IMG/VR virus record: IMGVR_UViG_3300049043_000112 | Location: 1-64,000 of that record | Strand: one strand, 5' to 3' | DNA from: a virus | DNA length: 64,000 nucleotides | Part shown: positions 51,249-62,200 of the stretch, piece after piece | How the letters are laid out: the number at the start of each line of letters is the position of its first letter | Position numbering within the stretch: position 1 is the stretch's first letter | Notes under the pieces: generated by a model | Seen by the model: the letters and a program-made list of their open reading frames with translations, nothing else | What the model was told of the DNA's origin: nothing | Database searches by the model: none | Made by a program: the position numbers and the translations under genes

Positions 51249-52091
51249 TATCCAATAAAATCGTAAGGAGGAAGTTCATAATCCATCGACATTCTCTGTC
51301 TGATGCTCTCTAATTCTCTTTCAGCATCATCATATATTTCTCTACCATTCAATTCAATTCCACCAGGAAGTTTAACTCCCCTAAATTTAATTAAATTCTG
51401 ACCCCACTGACGTTTCATCAACGCAGTCAGATATTTTTTTAAGAAACTATCATTATAAACTTTGGTGAAATCATTTGGATCTGAAAATTCTGTAACAATC
51501 AATAACTATAAAAGTATCTTTTTCTTTCGCTCCCCAATCAATATCAAGATACAATCTATTTTGTCTTTTATTAAAACGTATCTGCTTGTCTGTTGATAAA
51601 AGAAAATCAATATCTTCAAGATAAGTTTTTACCATTGCATATTGTAAGAGTTCAACAGAGTTGAAATAATACAAGTCATTTAAGAAAAGTTGATATTTAA
51701 TACTGAACATTCCAGCGGAAATTGAACTAGTATCAAATTTAAAAACTTTTTCAATGCCTATAACACTATCAGGAACTTGAATAAAGTTTGTGTTTTCATA
51801 AAAATTGAATGATGTTGTCCCAATTCCAGAAATTGTCGTAGTTCCAGTTGTAGTTACAATTCCAACTCCATTTGTATATTTTGCTCTTGCTCTATCTAAA
51901 TCTGCTTGTGTAATTTTGTACTTTAAGTACATTCTTTCAACACCATCAAAGTGTCTTTCATGAAAATACTGTAAAGCATCATCAACTAAATCATCAATTT
52001 GTTCGTCTGATATATTAATTTCTAATACCGGTGCCCCCAGTCTTCTGAGACAGTAATCGATTAATTCTTGTCTACTTGTAGGTTTTGACAT
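51248..52091 (-). CDS. 13: Neck protein gp13 (one frame break)
   Basis: Head-completion neck protein. MSKPTSRQELIDYCLRRLGA and EINISDEQIDDLVDDALQYF are diagnostic. The frame breaks near 51485; after that LDPNDFTKVYNDSFLKKYLT and RQWGQNLIKFRGVKLPGGIE follow, ending in YELPPYDFIG. Corrected length is about 281 codons (T4: 309). Its start overlaps the upstream stop as TAATG, and the stop overlaps gp14's ATG. Confidence 0.93.
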
Positions 52092-52637
52092 TAGTACAAT
52101 CCTCCATCGATTGCCCCTGACCAGGTTGGAACTCCAGCGCCATTAGTTGTCATTATATAGTTGCTATCATCAATTCCATTTTGTGGACTTTGAGTGGATA
52201 CCATTAATCCAGAAGAATTAAAATATGGCATACCATTTGTATAATATGGACCATAATATAATCCACCAGGTAATAGTAGTAATACCAGTTATTCTTGCAT
52301 TTCGTGCAGTAAATTCATCAAAGAAAATATCATCATTTACATATAAATCACCACCAATATAAACATCATTTCTAAATGTTGATACTCCTACAAAAGTAGA
52401 AACACCTAAAACATTAATTCCTGTATTTGCAGTTAAGATACCTGCAAATATTGCACCATCTCTAAAAGTAGCAAGTCCAACTATTGTTGAAATTCCACTT
52501 ACATAAAGTTCTCTAACTGAAGCGATTCCACCGATTACATTTTCAGCACTAACTGCTCTGCCTCCAGCAGATCCAGAAAGGCTGGAAATAACTTTAACGG
52601 CATTTTGTTGCCCAACTCGGACTTTAATATCTGCCAT
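52091..52637 (-). CDS. Virion structural protein with repeated short strands (one frame break)
   Basis: About 182 codons. MADIKVRVGQQNAVKVISSL is followed by short Gly-Ile-Ser-Thr strands (VSGISTIVGLATFRDGAIFA, VLGVSTFVGVSTFRNDVYIG) like those of phage fibre proteins. The frame breaks near 52258; the shifted frame reads GGLYYGPYYTNGMPYFNSSG and ends in PTWSGAIDGGLY. The corrected stop (TAA 52091-52093) overlaps the gp13 start as TAATG, which supports the join. It is a common cyanophage structural protein; location in the particle unknown. Confidence 0.75.
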
Positions 52638-52978
52638 TATCGAGTAGCTCCTTCTCTTACAAGAACCATACCTTCAATGACCCTGTTTTTTACACCAAAT
52701 TCGTCAGTAATAACAACATCATAAATGTATCTTCCAGGTTTAATTGCAGATGTTTCTGCTGCAGTTAATCTAATTAAGATTTGTCCAGCGGATTCGGATT
52801 CAACAGTGGCAGTAAAACTAATTGCAGATGTACTCCCAGACCACTTTCTCATCTGAGATGCAACGGTATAATTTGTTAAATCAAAGGAAGAATTAGTTGC
52901 AAATCCTTCTAAAGTAAAAAGTTGGCTAAAATTAGCTCCTGTGTTTATAACCAGGTTATTGACATATACCGCTGCCAT
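52637..52978 (-). CDS. Small virion structural protein
   Basis: A 113-aa beta-sandwich-like protein, MAAVYVNNLVINTGANFSQL, with GFATNSSFDLTNYTVASQMR and a C-terminal YIYDVVITDEFGVKNRVIEG. The pattern resembles small baseplate or fibre-associated domains in cyanophages. A TATAAATA late promoter lies 23 bases upstream, inside the end of the preceding gene. The stop overlaps the next ATG. Function is inferred from position only. Confidence 0.7.
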   Translation of the reverse strand: MAAVYVNNLVINTGANFSQLFTLEGFATNSSFDLTNYTVASQMRKWSGSTSAISFTATVESESAGQILIRLTAAETSAIKPGRYIYDVVITDEFGVKNRVIEGMVLVREGATR

Positions 52979-52992
52979 CTATTTTTAGAGAC

Positions 52993-53217
52993 CTACTTTT
53001 TATTTATATCTGGTGTTGGTCCGAGTGTTGCCAGCACCTCTTGCTGTCTAAGATATAATTTACAATATAATTTTGAAAATTTTCTTAGTTCATTAATGTC
53101 TAGTTCATCAATTATTCTAGAATGTTTTTCATATTCAAATAATTTATTAATTGATTCAAGTTTAATTTCATCTGGATCCATTAACAATCTCCTTAAGTAA
53201 AGATTTAATTTCTTCAA
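52993..53217 (-). CDS. Small helical hypothetical protein
   Basis: A 74-aa protein, MKKLNLYLRRLLMDPDEIKL, acidic and helical in the middle (ESINKLFEYEKHSRIIDELD, INELRKFSKLYCKLYLRQQE) and ending PDINKK at TAG. The start could instead be the internal Met at residue 13 (MDPDEIKLESINK, 53181), which would reduce the overlap with the upstream gene from 50 to 14 bases. No family is recognised. It lies in the late cluster between structural genes. Confidence 0.6.
   Translation of the reverse strand: MKKLNLYLRRLLMDPDEIKLESINKLFEYEKHSRIIDELDINELRKFSKLYCKLYLRQQEVLATLGPTPDINKK
53001..53008 (-). promoter_or_regulatory. Late promoter (TATAAATA)
   Basis: Exact minus-strand TATAAATA, 23 bases before the ATG at 52978; it lies in the last codons of the gene at 52993-53217. 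Confidence 0.68.
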
Positions 53218-53368
53218 TATCTTTTTTCATATTATCAATTTCATTTTTTTGCAGTGCTCTATTATTCATAGCATTAACATATTGTGTATATGACACATTA
53301 TCGCAGTTAATTATAGCACCGGTCTGTTCGTCACGATACAGATTTGGATGTCCTTGTACTGGTATCAT
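53168..53368 (-). CDS. Small conserved phage protein (66 aa)
   Basis: MIPVQGHPNLYRDEQTGAII is followed by NCDNVSYTQYVNAMNNRALQ and a coiled-coil end (EIDNMKKDIEEIKSLLKEIV). The N-terminal VQGHPNLYRDEQTGAIINCD element is a widespread phage signature of unknown function. The coiled coil suggests oligomerisation or a chaperone role for the large structural protein encoded just upstream, whose corrected stop overlaps this ATG as TAATG. The frame is intact. Confidence 0.78.
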   Translation of the reverse strand: MIPVQGHPNLYRDEQTGAIINCDNVSYTQYVNAMNNRALQKNEIDNMKKDIEEIKSLLKEIVNGSR

Positions 53369-56300
53369 TACGCTAGGGCAATACTTCTAAGATCTCTAAA
53401 CCTTGGAGCATATGCTTGTGATCTTCCTGACATGACGAGTTTAATTGTATATCCAGTGAAACTTCCAAGATTGTTAGCACTAAATTCATATTCTAAAAAT
53501 TAATCCTTTAAGCTTGCAGGAACAAACACATCTGGAAGTCCACTGTTTTTGGATGGATCAACAATATCCAAATATCCGTCTTGATTATTGTCAATAGTTA
53601 AATTATTGTATCCAGGGAATAGTTCAAATGCTTGACTTACTTCACTCGAATCGGGTCTAATTAAACTATAAAGAACTCTAAAATCTGCAGTTGAATCTCT
53701 ATAAGCACTTAATATAACTTTCAGAGATGTTGCTGGTTGTTGCAGTTTTACGGTATTTGAAACATAAATTGATGCATGTGGATCACCAATAATGTTATTA
53801 ACTCTATTATCTAAAGTATAATCTGCAATTGGAGAATTTAATCTGTTACTTATAAGTTGTGCAGAAGACTCCTGCCAGAAAATAACAGGAGAAACGTTTT
53901 GATCGGTTGTTGATAAATCAACTTTAACGGTAAACGATTTATTTCTCAATACAGATCCAAGATATGTTTGCTCGTTAATATTTGAGCATACAATTCTAGT
54001 CGAATTTAGATTATTTGCAACTCCTATTTCTACAGGTTCATAACCTAAATCTACAAAAGAACTTTCAGTTCCATTTACACTAGTTCCAGATATGGTTCTT
54101 ATTTGAGCAAGACTAGAAGTTACTGCAGAAGGATTGACAACTGATATTTGTGGAATAATGGTATTAAACTGAATGTTTTCGGAAGATCTTACTTCAGTTC
54201 CGCCGCACAACGCATTGGAATTAAATGATAACTGAGGAGCACTAGTAATTGATCCATCTGTTGATCTATTAGTTACATTAGCATCAAATGCAAATCTATC
54301 AACTTCAATATAGTAATTATCAATATCAATGCCAGTATCGCTAATATCATGTGTTTTGTTAATTCTTCTTAAGGATACTCCACCAAGTTCATACTTATAA
54401 ACTTGTGTATTGGTTGGATAAGTTAGAACTAGCGTGGAATCAATACCTCTAGTAATTCCATTTAATGTACCACTTCCTACAGAAGTATATTTAATAATTT
54501 CATTTTCAATCTTAACAAATCCAGGATTTGTTGCGCTTACAGTAAGACCTTCAAAAGTATTGAAGTTAGATGTAGAAGCAACACTAATTGTCGTGTTTGT
54601 TGATGTAATTGGTTGTGCAAGAGATGTGGGTATGATGTCAGTAATTGCATTTGAAATAGTTATCTTGTTGGTATTCGCATACATTCCATGATTAAAGTGA
54701 TTTACTCTAAAGAAGTTTCCAGCGTTAATACCACCAATTGCAGTTGATGAGAGGACACTTGTACCAGCAATTGAAGTGGCATTTCCAGAAGTATCATAAT
54801 AAACTAAGGTTGAAATACCTGCCGTTGTGAAAGAATTCCCTTGAACATTTGAAAGGTATAATGTATCAAGACCTGTAATAGAGTTAATTGTAATTCTTGC
54901 GTTTCTTCCAGACACTGAAGAAACAGAAGATGTGACAATTCCAACAACATCACCAACAGAATATCCATTTCCTGGACTTACAATTGTCGCAACACCTACA
55001 ACACCACTAGTAGCAGTGATGTTCAGAGTCAATCCTGTTCCATTACCAGTGATTGCGTATGTTGAAACTACACCATTTGAGTAATTTGTTCCACCAGTGG
55101 TTATTCCAATTGTTGCAACAGAACTTCCAGTACCAACAATATAGCCATTAAGTATATGGAGTTCCAACTGAAGAAACTTTTCTACCTGTAGTTAAGATAC
55201 CGATATTTGTTGCTGAAGTTGTAGTTGTAATTCCAACTTTAAGTTGTCTGGGTAATAAAGTGAATGGATTTGAATCTAATTTTGGAACATATCCATTACT
55301 TTCGTTTAGGGTTGGATTATGGAAGAATGCACTTCCTGTAGAAGAAACAAATTTAGATTTATACAGTTTAAACTTTAAATCTTGATATTGATTTGCTGTC
55401 CATATAGATCCATTTTGTGATTTGAATAGACTTCCTAAAGCAAACTGTCTTGAATATCGAATGCTTTGTGAGTCTGGTAAGGTTGAGGTTTCAATAGTCT
55501 TTTGACCCATTTCAGCAATCCAAACTTCATATTGAATCACTTTGGGGTGCAAGAAGAACAATTGCATATTCTAATCCTGGTGCAAGGTAAATAGGATGAT
55601 CAAATGTAACTTTTGTTGCAACCGACGCATTTTTTGAAATTTGGATATCACTTGGTTTTAGTGTTACTGGATTTCCAAGAATTTTTGTTGTTGGCGTTCC
55701 TAGTTCAACGGTTCTAACTTCAACAGTAAGTGGTGCATTGCCAGGATCTTTATTTGCAAAATACAAATCAACTGCAGTTAAAAACGCACCATTAACGTCT
55801 TCATTTGGAGTGTTTCCATTTAAGTTGTCTGTAGATGCACCAACAGTAAATGACTGCGCTAATGGATCAACATAATAAATTGTTGTTGTAGATGTAATTG
55901 TTCTTTGTTTTTGCTGCCAAGTTCCTTCAGACTTATAAATTGTCTCTCCACTTGAAATCAGATTACTTCCAGGAAGAGGAACTTCGTTAGTTGAACTAGA
56001 TGTCAACTTGTAAACTTTAGATCCTGTTGCAATTCTAATCGCAGGAGTTGGATTTGTATTTGGATCTTTGAGGAAAAATGCTCCTGCTAAAAATCCATTA
56101 GAAATCACTAATTAATCTAAGATCTTTTACATAAGCAACTGCACCGCTTGTTTGCCCAACAAGTTTCATACCCAATGCTAAATATCCAGAATACAAACCT
56201 TGTGCTTCAGAACATAAAGATTCCGTATCAATATTTAAAACCTTAGATGATGCACTGTAGGACGCTGGAATATTTTCTGTAGTCGAATATGGGTTTGTCG

Positions 56301-59300
56301 TATATGTAACTGATGGATCACTATATGGACCTTCTTTATGATTTGCTTTTGCAACTCTAAAACTAATTGCCTGACTTAAAACTCCAGAAGTAGTATTTAC
56401 ATATCCAAAAACTTTTTCACCGACTTGGAAAGATGATGAAGCACCGTAGTTTTGAAGAGTTAAGTCCGTAGCAATTTCTACAAGTTTTGGAACAAAATCA
56501 ACCAATCCATTTCCATCTAAGAATTGGTAATATCTAGTTAAAGGTCTTAAGTTTACTGCTTTAAATCCAGTATTTCTGGATCTCATATATAACTCTTTTC
56601 CAGTTGCAACAACTTGATCAACGGTTGAAGTGCTAGTGCTTTGCCCAACAACTTGATAACGTCCAGTAGCATACAACCATACCCAATTTGTTTGGTTAAC
56701 ATTTACGTCTGGAAGACGAATAGTTCTAACCCAACTATCACTTGCTGGACTTAATTTAATAGTTCCACTATAAGAGACAATATTGAATGGATTAACGTTT
56801 TCAACCTTAGTTGCAAATAACTGTTCAATCCAACCAATTGAATTATATTTTAATGTGAGAATTTCTCCAGTTTTTTGAACATTTGAATCAAATAGAGTAA
56901 AGTTTTGGGATAAATCTAATGTCTCATCTGTAACACTTTCGGCAGAAACTGGTTTAAGATTTATTGTATTTTTACTAGTTTGTGTTATTAATTCATCATT
57001 ATCAGTATCTACTTCAATTTTAGATATTTCTAAATTAATTAAATCTGTATTTTTAAAGTCGTCAACAAAGAATCCTGTTTTAAAGCGACTTAATCCTTGT
57101 GCATCACGTATTTGGAGTGTTTGTGTATTAAGTTCTAATAAAGATAAAGAAGTAACTCTTTCTAAATTGTTGACTCGATTTTCAATCTTGCCAATATCAC
57201 GCATCGTATATCTCTTATTATCCACAAGAGTTATACCTGCGTCTTTAGGATTGTATAAGTATGGTGGTAATGTGATTGTAGCAATTTCTATGGAATCGCT
57301 TGGTTTTGCTGGTTCTTTTGGTTGTACTGCTGGAGTTCCTTGAACCACTGCAAATTTGCCATTTTTATCAATGAAAAGTTTATCAATTCTTCCAAGATAA
57401 AACTGATATCCAATTAAAGCACTTTCATTGGGGGACATTAAAATTTTTGGTTCTGATCCAAAAGATCTTGAAGAAAAATCAAAAGGTGATGCTGAAGTGC
57501 TTGTAAATTGAGAAACTCTTGGTCTAAAGTCTAGAGTATCAGAAGATCTAATATTATTTTTACCAATTAATGGAATGTCTGAAGTAAATCTTTCGCCATC
57601 ATAACTATTAACAGTAAATACATCTCCGGTATCACTTGTAGGTACAGAATAATAGTCAAAAACTACTAAAAGTTGTCTTGATGGAGCACTTTCTCCAGAA
57701 TTTCGAACAATTTTTGAATAATCATAATATTGAATCTTTTTGCCCTTTATCTAAGGTATATTTTGTTGTTATATTTTTAAAACTTCCAAGAGTAATAGTA
57801 GAAATTGTAGTTTGAATGTTAGATTCTTCAAAAATTACCTGTTCTCCTTCAGAGAGAGTATTTCCATTAAGATAAACAATCCCTAAATTGTTTGTGGAAG
57901 GTTTTGAAACAATTCTGGCGACTGCGTTACTTGTTTTTCCAATAATATTTTCTCCAATAATTGCATTACTATCGACATTTACTACAGAACTAAATGAAAG
58001 TCTAGTTGGAACTGGAGCATTTGTATCAAGAGATTCATAAATTGCAATTACTTTAACAACATCTGGATAATTTAAACTAATTTCTTCGTCCTGAACTCTT
58101 AATCCATAATATTGATTATAAATTAACCCATCATTAACAGAAGTGTTTACACCAACACCAGATTGTGGATTTTTAGACAAAGTTATATTAATAGTTTTAC
58201 TTCTATTAAACTGCTTGACTTTGCTTTGAATAGAATTTTTTACAAAAGTGGCGTTAATTACTGAAATGGATTTGTTGGAAATATTTGTAAATGTTACTTG
58301 AGAAGAATTGCCACTTAAAGCAACTTTATCTGAAGTTAAATTTTCAATTGTTCCATCAGCATAAAAAATTGAATATCTTTCTTCGTCAAATGCTTCAAAT
58401 CTTGCAGAAGATGTATTAATTCCAAGATTAAAATTACTGGTGCTGACTGTAAGAGATCCACCAGAAGGAGTTAAAGTTCCTGTTGATTGTGCAGTAAACG
58501 TAATTGTTGAAGTGCTTAAATCTGTGGAAGCAATATTTGAATCTGGAAGTTGTGCATACAAAAATCCCTTTTCATCGTTTAGAATTTTTGTTTCACCTAG
58601 AGAGTATGATCCACTATATTGAGAAGTAGGTAATGCACCATCACAAACACCGTTTACACTAGTAACACTAGCAAGTGTAAGTGATAATCCAGTAGAAGAG
58701 ACAGAAGCAACTCTATTATATGTTTCAGTAGATATTCCTGCTCTTTGATATCTAACTATATTATCTGTTTTAATTCCGACAAAACTAAATGGGGAAGAAA
58801 CTGTTGCTGTGCTAACTCCAGCACTTGCAGCAGTAATTGTGATTGTTTCTGGTCTTAAAGTTTTACTTAGTTGTGTATCTGCTATAAAAGCAGTACTAAA
58901 TCCTGATATAGAAGTTGGTTGATGAACCAATCTAACATCCTCTATACTATAAACCTTAATAGAAGATATAAATCTAGAGTAATTTTCTGATCCATTGATT
59001 AAAATCTGTTCACTAACTGAAAATGTTCCAGAAGTTTGACTTAAAAGAACAGCAGACCCACTAATGGAAGCAACATACCCACTTGCACCGCTACTTTTTC
59101 CTTTTATGAAAGAAGATGTTGGTAATTCAGTTGAAGTTAAAGATTGATTTAAAGTTAATTCAGTATAAGTTTGAACATCATATAGATACAAGTCCCAGTT
59201 AGTAGTTTGATTTGAATATGCAGCATCAGTTACGTTAAATGTATAAACCCTTGCAGAACCAACGGTTGAACCTGCAGCAACAGTTGTACTGTCTTTTCTT

Positions 59301-60565
59301 CTACCTTGAAAATATACGATTCCTTTTTGAACTGGAGCACCAGATATATTATTAACTCTAACTAAATTCCCCATTTCAAAAGGAATATTTACAGAAGAAA
59401 CTGTATTAGTTGTTCTTGGTTTTGAAACATCTAAAATTTCAACTCCAGTTTTTTCTACATCATATCCTCTCACATAAGCTTTACCTGGAGACATTTTAAA
59501 GCACATCAAATCATCTGATGGTGTGTTTCCTTGCTCTGTTTTTTCTGTATCAAAGAATAAACCATCATTACCAATTCTATTATTTAATGAATTGTTTAAT
59601 GAAAATTGAAAAGGAGTAACGACATAATCTCCAGATTCATCATAAGTTCTTTGTGCTAAGTAATCTTTTATGTTTGAATATGTAGATTTGGTTTCAATCT
59701 TCTTAATTGCGCCATTTTGTACTCTAAGTAACTCTACAAAATCAATATCATTATTATCAGTTAAAAGTCTTTTTGTTAAAGTTAATGAAATTTTAAACCT
59801 ATCCGCTCCAGGGGCAGCATAGTTTGTAAAACCTTTTGCATTATCATACAAACTAGAATCATCTCTAGCAGTGATAATTTCTTCATTAATTCTTAATCCT
59901 ACTCTATAAGAAGGAGTATTTGTATAATAATCTAAAATAATTGTTTGTTTTGGAACTCTTACGAAAGTTCCTCTAATAAAATATACACCTTCACCAATTG
60001 ATGCTGCAAATCCAATCGAAGTTGAATTGGAAATGATTGTGGTGGCAAAAGGTGTTCCAGATGTAATTGTAGTAGATTGATATGTAATATTCTCTTCAAT
60101 GTATAAAGTTTCATTATCTTTGAAAGAACTTACCTCAAAATTAGAATCTAGAGCTAAGATATTTTACATATAAGGTTACATATTCTACATCAGAATTTGG
60201 AAGTTGAACTAACTGAATATTTGCAGTAACTCCAGAATCGGTTCCTATAACTTTTTTACCTACAAATTTTTCAATGTAGTTTGATATATCAACACCGTAC
60301 TGTAATTGATTTAATTTAACTGCATAAAACTGCCCATCGTATGCAATATTTCCAGGGATCACCATTGATCCGTCTTTGAAAATATGACTTCCGAACGATT
60401 CTACTTGATCTTGTAGAATTGATTGTAATGTGTTAAGTTCACGAGCTTGAATTGCCCTTCCTGGATTAAATAGGACCTTGTAATAGTTCTTATCCCTTGC
60501 ACCCACATTCACTTCCGAAAAATCATCAAAATATGGATTTATATTGAGATTAGTTTTTTGACCAT
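53368..60565 (-). CDS. Giant virion structural protein, DUF4815-like (six frame breaks, one in-frame TAA)
   Basis: About 2,400 codons. The start (ATG 60565) and TNLNINPYFDD, with KNYYKVLFNPGRAIQARELN and TLQSILQDQVESFGSHIFKD, mark the DUF4815-type N-terminus. Later parts are beta-rich, with segments such as SPGKAYVRGYDVEKTGVE and VDPLAQSFTVGASTDNLNGN, and Gly-Tyr repeat strands (GGTNYSNGVVSTYAI, SPGNGYSVGDVVGIV). Frame breaks lie near 60552, 60155, 57725, 56105, 55540 and 55155. An in-frame TAA lies at 53500-53502 (GAT-TAA-TTT), after which FLEYEFSANNLGSFTGYTIK continues to the end. The corrected stop overlaps the next start as TAATG. A baseplate or fibre-linked role is inferred from the position after gp8. 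Confidence 0.82.
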
Positions 60566-60568
60566 CTT

Positions 60569-62168
60569 TTAGAATTCCAGGATAATTTTAACGTCTTCTT
60601 TTTGTCTTAAACTTCTAGAAACCGTAGGTCTGTTATCAATGTAAATTATTTCTCCAGACTTATTATTTATTTGTGGTTTTGCAAGACCATCTGTAAACTG
60701 AACTCCCAAATTGATAATTCGATTGGAAATAGTTACTTTATTATCAGAAAATGTAGTATCAATACTTGCAACAAAACCATCTCCGGTAACTTGCAAATTG
60801 CTATCAGACACAAAATCTATTGCACTACCTGAAGATGTTCCTGAAGTATTGAAAAATGAAGAAACTCCAACAAAATCTTGATATGTGGAACCATTACCCC
60901 CATTAAAATATAAAGAACGATCTTTGTAATACTTTAAAACTTTCGTTTCATCATCATATGATGCCACATATCCAACTGCTTTTTTACCTGTATTTGTATT
61001 AATTTGTTGAATTCTTGTGCCAACACTTATCGCAGCATTTGACGGTGTAACAGATGATAATTTTATGGCGTATAAAGAAGAAAAATCGTTTTCATTATAA
61101 ACTGTTGTATTAATTCCTGTAGAATCATAAACAGTAGGATTTTTTAAAATCCCAATCTGAGCAAATTTAGCGTCAATTGGAAAATTCTTTGTAGAATCAT
61201 CAAATCGAGCATAGACTAAAATTCTATCTGCACCTAACTCTTTGTAAATATCAAATCCGTGACCCTTAGAAGGTGGAATAATAGGAACTAATTCTGCATA
61301 TGTTGAAGGGGTATTAGCACCTGTAGTTCCCAAGTCAACTAGAGCATATGTATAATTTTTTCCTCCAGAAGTTACTACAGCATCAGTAATTTTTCCTTGA
61401 GTTGAATCAATTTGTATAGAAACTCTACCACCAGATCCGTCACCAACTAAATTGCAAGATTGACCATTTTGTAAACTGTATCCAACTCCACCATTTTTTA
61501 CATAAACTTTTTTAATTTGGTTTTCATTTAGAGTTGAATCGCCATTTTCTCGTACTGCAACAATTTGAGAATCTGTACTTGTCTGCCAATTATTTGGAAT
61601 AGTAATATATTCTGTGGTATCAAATTTTACAATATCACTAGGAGATGTTGTATATAAGTATTTCCAAGTATACCCATCACTTAATTTGGATGGTTCTAAA
61701 TCTGTAAAAGTTGGTTCTACTTGGGATGCATTTTCCAGTTGTATTAATTCCAGTTGACCCATTATCAACACAAATATAAACTCTATAATCAGAATTAATT
61801 ACATAATAATTTGCATCATATAATCTCATTGCACCAGTAATTGGAGATGGTGATAAAATACTATAATCTGGTCTATACATTTCATATCGTTGACCAGAAA
61901 CCCAATTAATTTTTCTAACTACTCTTCTAATATTAGCACTAGTGATTTTTTTACCAAATAAAGCAGTTGACTCATAATGATTTGAATAATCAATATTATC
62001 TATCGGATTTGGAGGTGTAGAATTCCAATTAGCATCTCTTCCAAATCCAGATGTTGTTGGATTGGATAATCCAACAAAAACATAATATGAATTTGCAGAC
62101 TTCTGAACTTCGTCTATAAAAGTAGACGCATTCAGTATTCTAAATTAATCTGTTACAAATGCAGACAT
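60569..62168 (-). CDS. 8: Baseplate wedge protein gp8 (one frame break, in-frame TAA)
   Basis: About 533 codons. ATG 62168 opens MSAFVTD, then an in-frame TAA at 62145-62147 (GAT-TAA-TTT), and the same frame continues FRILNASTFIDEVQKSANSY. The frame breaks near 61728. The core reads DGYTWKYLYTTSPSDIVKFD, and the C-terminus GEIIYIDNRPTVSRSLRQKE followed by DVKIILEF. The latter closely parallels the T4 gp8 end (GEMIYMENRPPI...EEINILFTF), and DGYTWKYLY parallels T4 DGYVWEYLF. It is longer than T4 gp8 (334) because of an inserted Gly-rich middle. Late promoter 20 bases upstream. Confidence 0.87.
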
Positions 62169-62187
62169 CTGAATATTGTTTTTTCTA

Positions 62188-62195
62188 TATTTATA
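62188..62195 (-). promoter_or_regulatory. Late promoter (TATAAATA)
   Basis: Exact minus-strand TATAAATA, 20 bases before the gp8 ATG at 62168. Confidence 0.77.
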
Positions 62196-62200
62196 TCACG

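Noticed and set aside
12217-62147. Reassignment of TAA or TAG to an amino acid in this phage
   Set aside because: Genes at 31135, 23928 and 52993 end in TAG and many end in TAA with the next gene starting at the overlap, so both codons act as normal stops here.
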